Shown one piece after another: positions 44,188 through 51,164 of a DNA stretch of 64,000 nt. The number at the start of each line of letters is the position of its first letter. The first letter of the stretch is position 1. This stretch comes from JAICKM01 sp050998805 (GTDB lineage Bacteria; Chloroflexota; Chloroflexia; QHBQ01; JAICKM01). The stretch lies in the NCBI GenBank assembly GCA_050998805.1, contig JBPCPV010000029.1:1-64000 (forward strand). Reading direction: 5' to 3'. The notes beneath the pieces were generated by a model. That model saw nothing but the letters and a program-made list of their open reading frames with translations, was not told the origin of the DNA and made no database searches. Both the position numbers and the translations under genes were made by a program.

Positions 44188-44247
44188 TATAATGGGGCAT
44201 CCGGCTGGGCAATATGAAGCCTGCCGGGTGCTTTTCATTTTCTTTTG
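44188..44247 (+). terminator. Terminator hairpin with overlapping promoter-like -10 box
   Basis: GCATCCGGC (44197-44205) and GCCGGGTGC (44223-44231) pair over nine bases. The loop itself can pair GGC/GCC. A T-rich run (TTTTCATTTTCTTTT) follows. TATAAT (44188-44193), with TTACGC 17 bases before it, lies immediately upstream. The hairpin may end the ABC operon, or act as an attenuator for the operon that starts at 44261. Confidence 0.6.
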
Positions 44248-44260
44248 AGAGAGGACGGCT

Positions 44261-45757
44261 ATGGCTAAGATATACATCGGCAACTATGAAGCCGCCGATA
44301 AGGGTTTGTTGGAGGCGCTTCGTCGCTTGGGAGACTCGTATCACGTTTTTGTCGAGTTTCAGATACCGAACCCGCGCGGGCAGCGCCAGGTTGACTTCCT
44401 GGTTATCCGAGAGGACCAGGCGCGGCCCTGCATCTTCATGCTCGAGGTGAAGAATGAGCGCCACCGGCTACGCGGCACGATCAACGGGCCGTGGGAGTAT
44501 GAAGAGACGGCGGGCGCGTGGCGGCCGCTGCCTGCGTCGAACCCGCGCGACCAGAACCCGATTCAACAGGCGTATAACACCGCCCGCGCCATGCAGGCGT
44601 GGTTGAGTAGTATGCGCTCGCTGATCCAGGACGGCGACAACCTCTGGCCCGACATCCCCACGGTCTTCCCGCGCCTTGTCCTGCCGGTTGCCCACGGCGA
44701 CAATCAGTTGCAGACCGACAGCTTCACCTGGCGCTTCGACAGCTATGAGCGTTGTGTGGAGAGCCTGAACAACTTCGTCGCGCGCGACCCGGTCTACCTG
44801 CGGCCGAGCGAGATCGAGCGGATGGCACATTACCTCGGCGTGCAGCGTCAGCCGGACGCCCCGGCGGTCGAGGAGCCGGAGATCGGCGAATGGCTGCGGA
44901 CCCACTACGAGAAGCTCATGGACGAGATCACAGCCTTGCGGCAGGAGGTGCGAGAGCTACGCGCGCTGGTGAGCAACCGCCCTCCGGCCATTCAGATGCA
45001 TCAGCGCGTCATCGGCCACTCCGCGCGGTTGTTCGGCCCGCCGCCGGAGCCGACCAGCGACCTGGGCCAGGCTTACAGGGCGCTCGCCGATGTGGTACAC
45101 GACCTGGCTGCCGTAGGCCGCAAACTGGTCTTTCCGAACGTGCAGGAGGGTCTGTGGCGGCGGCTTGGCGAGTTCAACGTCGAGCAGTACGGCTTTTTCA
45201 AGTTCAAGGAGTTTCTCCAAGAGGCTGAGAGACGCGGTGTCGTCAGCCTCAGCATGGTGGACGGCGTGGACTATGTGTCGCTGCCCGGTGAGCAGCCGCA
45301 GGCGCTTCCGGGCAGCGCGCCGATCAGCCTCGAAGACCTCACGCCCCAGGAGCGCAACCTCTTCTTGGAGTCCACCGCCGAGCTGGAGGCGCGTAGCGCC
45401 TACATGATCCGCTCGTTCATTGCTCGGCACCTGACTGTGGCCGCGATCTTGCCGCTGCCGATGTATGAGATACGCGCGCTGGTGAACGATGCCGTGAACC
45501 GAGGGCTGTTCCATCGGGGCACGCGCCCCTTCCGCCACCCGACCACCGGTGAGATGCAGAGCCTCGAAACCCTGACTCTGGACCGCAACCACCCCTGGGT
45601 GGCCGAGGCGCTCGGCGAACAGCCGTTGCCCGACGCCGAGAACGAGGACGCCGAACAGGATGCGAACCTGCGGCTCGACTCCGGTGGCTGGGACGCTGAT
45701 TACGGAGCGGAGAACGGCCATGTCCGCGACATCTACGCCGACCCGCACGCCTTCTAG
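44261..45757 (+). CDS. NERD nuclease-like domain fused to a LOTUS/OST-HTH-like domain
   Basis: The 498-residue protein starts with a NERD (nuclease-related) domain, about 10-120. It has D45 in RQVDFLVIR and E62-V-K64 in MLEVKNERH, the PD-(D/E)XK pattern, then NPIQQAYNTARAMQAWL. A coiled coil lies at about 212-238. At about 268-343 a LOTUS/OST-HTH-like pattern follows (YRALADVVHDLAAVGRKL, then FNVEQYGFFKFKEFLQEA and DYVSLPG), a domain that binds RNA in LabA-type and germline proteins. The C-terminal 150 residues may include another winged helix, then an acidic tail. Function is unknown. It lies eight bases upstream of a HipA-like kinase gene. GAGAGGA precedes the ATG. Confidence 0.7.
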   Translation: MAKIYIGNYEAADKGLLEALRRLGDSYHVFVEFQIPNPRGQRQVDFLVIREDQARPCIFMLEVKNERHRLRGTINGPWEYEETAGAWRPLPASNPRDQNPIQQAYNTARAMQAWLSSMRSLIQDGDNLWPDIPTVFPRLVLPVAHGDNQLQTDSFTWRFDSYERCVESLNNFVARDPVYLRPSEIERMAHYLGVQRQPDAPAVEEPEIGEWLRTHYEKLMDEITALRQEVRELRALVSNRPPAIQMHQRVIGHSARLFGPPPEPTSDLGQAYRALADVVHDLAAVGRKLVFPNVQEGLWRRLGEFNVEQYGFFKFKEFLQEAERRGVVSLSMVDGVDYVSLPGEQPQALPGSAPISLEDLTPQERNLFLESTAELEARSAYMIRSFIARHLTVAAILPLPMYEIRALVNDAVNRGLFHRGTRPFRHPTTGEMQSLETLTLDRNHPWVAEALGEQPLPDAENEDAEQDANLRLDSGGWDADYGAENGHVRDIYADPHAF

Positions 45758-45765
45758 CCCGTCCG

Positions 45766-46551
45766 ATGCTGCGAACCGTAACGGCGACCCGCTATGACAC
45801 GCCCCTGCGGGAGGGCGGCTCGCTTCCGGCCATCGTCGAAGCCGACGACGACGGGATGTATGTCGTCAAGTTCCGGGGTGCCGGACAAGGCCCGAAGGCG
45901 CTTATCGCGGAATTGGTCGCCGGAGAAATCGGGCGCGCCATCGGCCTGCCCGTGCCTGAGATCGTCTTTGTGGAGTTGGACCCGGTGCTGGGACGAACCG
46001 AGCCTGACCCCGAGATACAGTCGCTTATGGAGGCGAGCGCGGGGCTGAACATCGGCCTCGACTACCTCCCGGGGTCGCGGATCTTCGACCCGCTGACCGC
46101 GCCCCGGCCCGATGCCGCGCTCGCCTCGGCGGTCGTCTGGCTCGACGCCTACGTTACCAACGTGGACCGCACCGCCCGGAACACAAACATGCTGCTCTGG
46201 CACAACCAGCTCTGGCTGATCGACCACGGTGCCGCTCTCTACTTCCACCACCGGACAGGCTGGTGGACGGACTACGCCGAGCGCAGCCGTAGCCGCTTCC
46301 CTGCCATCCGCGAGCATGTGCTACTGCCCTTCGCCGATGCGCTCGAGGAGGCCGACCTGGTGCTGCGTTCGATGCTGACGCTGGATAAGATCGCCGAGAT
46401 CGTCGCCGACATACCCGGCTCATGGCTCGATCACGACTCGCCGCCCGACCGGAGCGAGCATCGTGCTGCATATGTCGGCTACCTGACGGATCGGCTAGCC
46501 TCGGCCGGCTTCGTGGAGGAGGCTATAGGTGCCCGCGAAAGCATCGTTTAA
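45766..46551 (+). CDS. Small HipA-like kinase
   Basis: The 261-residue protein is shorter than HipA (about 440) but keeps its kinase core. It has the Lys strand MYVVKFRG (K35) and E49 in the following helix. The catalytic-loop pattern TNVDRTARNTNML (D134, N139) and the metal-binding Asp in LWLIDHG (D153) are present. No HipB-type repressor precedes it. Members of this short family commonly stand beside DUF3037 genes, as here. The gene overlaps DUF3037 by 23 bases. Confidence 0.85.
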   Translation: MLRTVTATRYDTPLREGGSLPAIVEADDDGMYVVKFRGAGQGPKALIAELVAGEIGRAIGLPVPEIVFVELDPVLGRTEPDPEIQSLMEASAGLNIGLDYLPGSRIFDPLTAPRPDAALASAVVWLDAYVTNVDRTARNTNMLLWHNQLWLIDHGAALYFHHRTGWWTDYAERSRSRFPAIREHVLLPFADALEEADLVLRSMLTLDKIAEIVADIPGSWLDHDSPPDRSEHRAAYVGYLTDRLASAGFVEEAIGARESIV

Positions 46552-46933
46552 CTACGCCATAATCCGCGTAGTGCCGCGTGTAGAACGTGGCGAGTTCGCG
46601 AACGTCGGGGCGATCTTGTTCTGCCGGACGCGCCGCTTCCTGGAAGCCCGGATCGATGCGGACCTTCGGCGGCTGGCCGCGCTCGACCCCGATCTGGACC
46701 TCGCTGAAGTCGCCAGGCAGCTGGAGGCGATCCCGCGGGTCTGCGCCGGGGGGGATGCCGCAGGGCCGATCGGGCGGCTTCCACAGGCCGAACGCTTCGG
46801 CTGGCTCACCGCGCCGCGCAGCACAGTGATCCAGACATCGCCGGTCCATTCCGGCATCTGCGATGACCCGGCAGCCGCCCTTGAGCGGCTCATAGAGACA
46901 ATGGTTAAGAGACCAACAGATAAGGAGATATAA
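46529..46933 (+). CDS. DUF3037 protein
   Basis: The 134-residue protein has the family start FNYAIIRVVPRVERGEFANV followed by GAILFCRTRRFLEARI, and a C-terminal RSTVIQTSPVHSGICDDP. Function is unknown; DUF3037 usually pairs with a HipA-like kinase and may be its partner or antitoxin. The start is GTG inside the kinase gene, so the two are translationally coupled. The S9 peptidase gene starts four bases downstream. Confidence 0.85.
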   Translation: MPAKASFNYAIIRVVPRVERGEFANVGAILFCRTRRFLEARIDADLRRLAALDPDLDLAEVARQLEAIPRVCAGGDAAGPIGRLPQAERFGWLTAPRSTVIQTSPVHSGICDDPAAALERLIETMVKRPTDKEI

Positions 46934-46937
46934 GATT

Positions 46938-48839
46938 ATGCCACGCATCGAATCGCTGCTCTCGGCCCGACTGTTCATCAGCCCGCAACTCGTGGGGGAT
47001 CGGCTCTACTTCGTCAGCAACATGAGCGGACAACTCAGCCTGTATGCTATGGACGCGACCGGCAGCGTGCCCGAGCCTCTGCTGCCCGCGCAAATAGCCC
47101 TCCCCAACCCGCACCTGATCGGCGGCCTCCCCTTCTATGCCTTCCCGAAGCTCGGCAAGATCATGCTGATGCTCGACGACGACGGCGACGAGAACTACCA
47201 GCCGGTGGTGCTCCCCATCGAGGGCGGCGAGCCGGTGCCCGCCTTCGGCGACTTCTTCGCAAACGCCCGTGTCCACTGCGCTCACTGCGACCCGGAGACG
47301 AACACCGTCTACCTCTGGTCGGAATCGCGCAGCGAGCAGCTCGTGACGACCTACAAGGGGCACCTCGACACCGGGGCGCTGGAGAAGCTGGGAGAGAGCG
47401 CCTGGGGCAGCTACCCCGACGGGGTGAACGCCGCCCAGAGCCGGGGTATCCTGACGGACGGCTACACCGTCGGCGACCAGGTGCTCTATGAGTGGGTCGA
47501 AGGCGGCAACGGCGAGCGCAAGCTGCTCTACGGCGTGCCCCTGGAGGAGCGCGCCGAGGAACAAGATGTGCCGCTCAACAGCATCGTCCAGTGCTGGTGG
47601 ACGCCCGGCGATAAGGGCCTGCTGTTCAGCACGTCGCTCTTCACCGACAGCTACGGACCCGGCTATATGCCGCTCGACCCGCCCCGCGAGATCGAGCCGG
47701 TCGCTGTCGTCGGCCAGGTACACTCAGGGGCCGGAGAGATGGACAAGCTCGAGCAGCTTGACGACGATCGCTACATCGTCGGCTACAACATTGACGGCTG
47801 CTCCTGGCTCTACGAGGCCCGCTTCGACGAGGCTGCCCGGACGCTCCATCTGGAGCGGGCGCTGGTCGGCGAGGGAGAGTTGGCCGGCGGAGAAATGGAG
47901 TCGGTCTACTACGACAAACCCGGCGACCGCTTCACGCTGGCCCTGGCTACGGCAACTTCTCCGACGCAGATCTATGTGATAAACAAAGACCGCAGCTTGC
48001 GTGCGCTCACGCGGGAGAAGATCCTCGGCGTGCCCGCAGAGCATCTCTCGCCCGGCGAGGATGCTTCGTTCACCTCATTCGACGGGCTGCGGATTTCTGC
48101 GCGGCTCTATATGCCCTCACCCGCGCTTGGCTTCGAGGGGCCGCGCCCCCTGGTCTACTACATCCACGGCGGGCCGCAGGGCCAGGAGCGCCCGAACTAC
48201 GCCTGGTTTTCGATGCCCCTGATCCAGTTCCTCGCTCTCAACGGCTTCGCGGTCTTCGTGCCGAACGTGCGCGGCAGCACCGGCTACGGCCTCAGCTACA
48301 CGAAGCACATTGACCGCGACTGGGGCGGCCAGGACCGGCTCGACCATGTGGAAGCGATGCGCCGGCTCGCCGAAGACCCACGGCTCGACACCAAGCGTGC
48401 GGGCGTGATGGGCCGCTCCTACGGCGGCTACATGACGCTCACCCAGGCCACGCGCCACCCCGAGCTCTGGGCGGCTGCCGTCGAGATGTTCGGGCCATAC
48501 GACCTGACTACCTTCGTGGCCCGTGTGCCCGAGACCTGGAAGCCGTACTTCGATCTTGCCGTCGGCCACCACGAGCGGGATCGCGACCTCCTCCTCGAAC
48601 GCTCGCCGCGCACCTACATCAACGACCTCCGCTGCCCAATGCTGGTGATCCAGGGGCAGAACGACCCCCGCGTCATTGAGCGCGAGTCCCGCGACGTGGT
48701 GGAGCAGCTACGGGCGGCGGGCAAGCAGGTTGAATACCTTGTCTTCGCGGATGAGGGCCACGACGTGCTGAAGTTCCCGAACCGCGTGGTCTGCTACAAC
48801 GCGATCACCGACTTCTTCAAGCAACATCTGTGCCCGTGA
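46938..48839 (+). CDS. S9 family prolyl-oligopeptidase-type peptidase
   Basis: The 633-residue serine peptidase has an N-terminal beta-propeller (about 1-370) and a C-terminal alpha/beta-hydrolase domain. The catalytic triad is S494 (GRSYGGYM), D576 (QGQNDPRV) and H608 (DEGHDVL). There is no signal peptide, so it is likely cytosolic. It follows DUF3037 by four bases; this may be read-through and not a functional link. AAGGAG lies about 14 bases before the ATG. Confidence 0.93.
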   Translation: MPRIESLLSARLFISPQLVGDRLYFVSNMSGQLSLYAMDATGSVPEPLLPAQIALPNPHLIGGLPFYAFPKLGKIMLMLDDDGDENYQPVVLPIEGGEPVPAFGDFFANARVHCAHCDPETNTVYLWSESRSEQLVTTYKGHLDTGALEKLGESAWGSYPDGVNAAQSRGILTDGYTVGDQVLYEWVEGGNGERKLLYGVPLEERAEEQDVPLNSIVQCWWTPGDKGLLFSTSLFTDSYGPGYMPLDPPREIEPVAVVGQVHSGAGEMDKLEQLDDDRYIVGYNIDGCSWLYEARFDEAARTLHLERALVGEGELAGGEMESVYYDKPGDRFTLALATATSPTQIYVINKDRSLRALTREKILGVPAEHLSPGEDASFTSFDGLRISARLYMPSPALGFEGPRPLVYYIHGGPQGQERPNYAWFSMPLIQFLALNGFAVFVPNVRGSTGYGLSYTKHIDRDWGGQDRLDHVEAMRRLAEDPRLDTKRAGVMGRSYGGYMTLTQATRHPELWAAAVEMFGPYDLTTFVARVPETWKPYFDLAVGHHERDRDLLLERSPRTYINDLRCPMLVIQGQNDPRVIERESRDVVEQLRAAGKQVEYLVFADEGHDVLKFPNRVVCYNAITDFFKQHLCP

Positions 48840-48844
48840 AGCGA

Positions 48845-49654
48845 TCAGTGCGCCGCAACCGGGTACTCATTGTAGCCCTCGGCGATGGTTAGGATCTTAG
48901 CGAACTGGCTGCGTGTTACCGGATTGTCGCCCCGGAAATAGAGCCTGCGGCGATCATCGCAGGGTTCCTCCGGCCCACCGCAGCCATAGCCGCTGATCAA
49001 TATATGGGCTACTGCCTGCTCGACGGGACGGTAGTAGGAAGAGGCCGGGGGTATATCGGTGAAGGTCTGGACCGTCGGATCTTCATCGTAGCCCTTCGCC
49101 GCGACCATAATTTGAATCGCGTGGAGGCGGCTCACGCTACGCTCCGGATGTATGTAGGGTCGGTGGGCGGAGTCGCACGGCTCCTGGGGACCGCCGCACG
49201 GAGTGCCGATGAGAACGCCTCGGTGCGCGAGCGTGATTTGCGCTACGCTGCGATAGAGAGGTGAGGACGGCGGCACGTCGCTGAAGGTCTGAGATGCAGG
49301 TGGGTCACCATAGCCGCCGGCAGCGGCAAGAGCTTGTACAACATCTCCCAAGGACATGTTCTGCGCCCAGCGAAAGTATGGTCGGCGCTGAGTATCGCAC
49401 GGTTCACCGGCAGTCCCGCATGGATAACCCCCCATCACTGCGTGCTCGGAGGCACGCTCAACCGGCAGCCAAAACGTATGGGTCGGCGGCACATCGGCAA
49501 AGGTCTGCCTCGGCATAACAATCGGCCCGGCTTTGTATGCCACGCCTGGAAAGAGTGCCGAACTATTTGCCCAGAGGACCGTCAGCACAATCCCGGCGAC
49601 GCACAAGAGTGCAACATTGTCGGCCTTTCGCATATCGGGCCTACTCGTACGCAT
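48845..49654 (-). CDS. Membrane-anchored protein with three S-layer-homology-like repeats
   Basis: The protein has one N-terminal hydrophobic segment (ALLCVAGIVLTVLWANSSAL) and three SLH-like repeats of about 70 residues. Each begins TFADVPP, TFSDVPP or TFTDIPP, with GxPCGxxxEPCD and a loop that suggests disulfides. Such repeats fix proteins to the cell surface polymer. I use the ATG at 49654, which follows the upstream gene's stop by one base; 49633 is an alternative. It shares an operon with the PIG-V-type transferase. Confidence 0.8.
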   Translation of the reverse strand: MRTSRPDMRKADNVALLCVAGIVLTVLWANSSALFPGVAYKAGPIVMPRQTFADVPPTHTFWLPVERASEHAVMGGYPCGTAGEPCDTQRRPYFRWAQNMSLGDVVQALAAAGGYGDPPASQTFSDVPPSSPLYRSVAQITLAHRGVLIGTPCGGPQEPCDSAHRPYIHPERSVSRLHAIQIMVAAKGYDEDPTVQTFTDIPPASSYYRPVEQAVAHILISGYGCGGPEEPCDDRRRLYFRGDNPVTRSQFAKILTIAEGYNEYPVAAH

Positions 49655-49655
49655 C

Positions 49656-50975
49656 TTAAAACACCCAGTACCAGTTGGCAAAGAGAGCCGTGTAGACGCC
49701 CAGCAGCAGGAGGCTGGTCATCAAAATGAGCTGATGCCAATATCGATTTGCTCCGAGTTTCGCCAGCAGAAAGAACAATGGGAAGACCGCCAGTGAGTAT
49801 CGCTGCATTGATTGCAGAGGCCACTCTGGGATAGTCAGCAACAGCAGCAAGATAAGTGATCCGCTGCAATAAATCGCATAGATCCGGGGTAGCGCCCACC
49901 AAGCAACGATACAGGCTTCGAGCAAGAGCAGCGTGGCGATCAGATCGGCGGTGTTGACCGTGCGGGCGAAAGGCGAGAGAGTTGGGTCGCCAAGCCGGCG
50001 GATCGCAGAGATCAGGGTGTCCCAGGGCATAGACACCTCACGCCAGAACGGAGGCAGCGTTCGGCTGTGAAGGATAGCAAGCATGTCGCCGGTGAGCCAG
50101 GCTAAATAGCCGGCAAACAGCAGCCAACCGAGTGGGGCAGCGCCAATCCCGAGTAGATAGCGCAGGCTAACGAGCCGTTTCAGGGTCGGCAGGCGAAGGG
50201 TATGCCCCGCCTGGCACCATGCCTCGTAGACAAGCGGCAAAACCAGCACGATGGCTGTGGGCCGGGCAAGCCCTGCCAGCAGAGCTGCAGACCCGGCGAA
50301 AGCCCAGCGCCTCCGCCTTGCATAATAAAAAGCCGCGAGTGTGACCGCCAGAAAGACCGATTCGGTATAGACCGCGAACAGGAATAGGGCCATAGGGTAG
50401 GCGGCCATATAGAGGATAGACCGCCCGGCGACCTCCTCGCCGAACTCCCATGCTGCCAGCTTGAACATATAGAACAGGGCGATGAAGCAAGCAACACTTG
50501 ACACGAGTATCCCGGCCAGTACATAATCCCCGCCCGTAAGCGGTGCCGCCCCTGCCAGCAGCATCGGGTATAACGGGAAGAAGACTGCGAGTTGGGGCCG
50601 CGTCGAGTAACCTTGCTCTGCAATATCGAGGTAGTACTCCGAGTCCCAACGGGACCACGCATCGAGTTGGGGATTTGTGCTGCGTTGGTAAGTCGAGTGC
50701 TGCCCGGTTTGCATTGGCAACATACCGATACTTAGGCCGGCTACTACACTGAGAAGCAACCGCAGGCTAAGAAAGACGAAGAAAGCCTGCGTGACGGCGA
50801 CTCGGTTAAGCGTCCACCAGCGAGCTATATATGGCATGATCTTGGCACCGGCTGCCATTCCTGGGGCGGCTATCTCCTCAGCCGGGTGTGCGATGGTCTG
50901 GGTATCGAGGGCTACGCCCTCCGGGTGCCCATCGGACCAGGGATCTTCAGGATGTGATCGAGCCAGCTTCACCAT
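49656..50975 (-). CDS. PIG-V-like mannosyltransferase, integral membrane
   Basis: The 439-residue GT-C glycosyltransferase has about nine hydrophobic segments. The PIG-V-type signature AWSRWDSEYYLDIAEQGY lies near residues 106-123, and FPLYPMLLA follows. It would transfer mannose from a polyprenyl carrier on the outer face of the membrane. AGGAG lies six bases before the ATG. Confidence 0.83.
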   Translation of the reverse strand: MVKLARSHPEDPWSDGHPEGVALDTQTIAHPAEEIAAPGMAAGAKIMPYIARWWTLNRVAVTQAFFVFLSLRLLLSVVAGLSIGMLPMQTGQHSTYQRSTNPQLDAWSRWDSEYYLDIAEQGYSTRPQLAVFFPLYPMLLAGAAPLTGGDYVLAGILVSSVACFIALFYMFKLAAWEFGEEVAGRSILYMAAYPMALFLFAVYTESVFLAVTLAAFYYARRRRWAFAGSAALLAGLARPTAIVLVLPLVYEAWCQAGHTLRLPTLKRLVSLRYLLGIGAAPLGWLLFAGYLAWLTGDMLAILHSRTLPPFWREVSMPWDTLISAIRRLGDPTLSPFARTVNTADLIATLLLLEACIVAWWALPRIYAIYCSGSLILLLLLTIPEWPLQSMQRYSLAVFPLFFLLAKLGANRYWHQLILMTSLLLLGVYTALFANWYWVF

Positions 50976-51164
50976 GTGCTCCTATCGAATCGAACTCTAC
51001 TATTCCCGCATAAAGCACAGGAACTACCAAGCATAACATAAACCGAGATCTTCGTCTAGCGAGCGCGGCTGTGGGCAAGCTGTCTGTCAACAGACCACGC
51101 CTGCGCCATACTGCGGAATACTACCGCCGTTATCCTTGCCGAGACGAGTGCTTTCGGGCCGGCG
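50976..51164. other. Intergenic gap between two glycosyltransferase genes
   Basis: No gene is visible. It contains the ribosome site of the downstream gene. A TATGCT box lies on the minus strand near 51035-51045, without a good -35 box. Confidence 0.4.
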
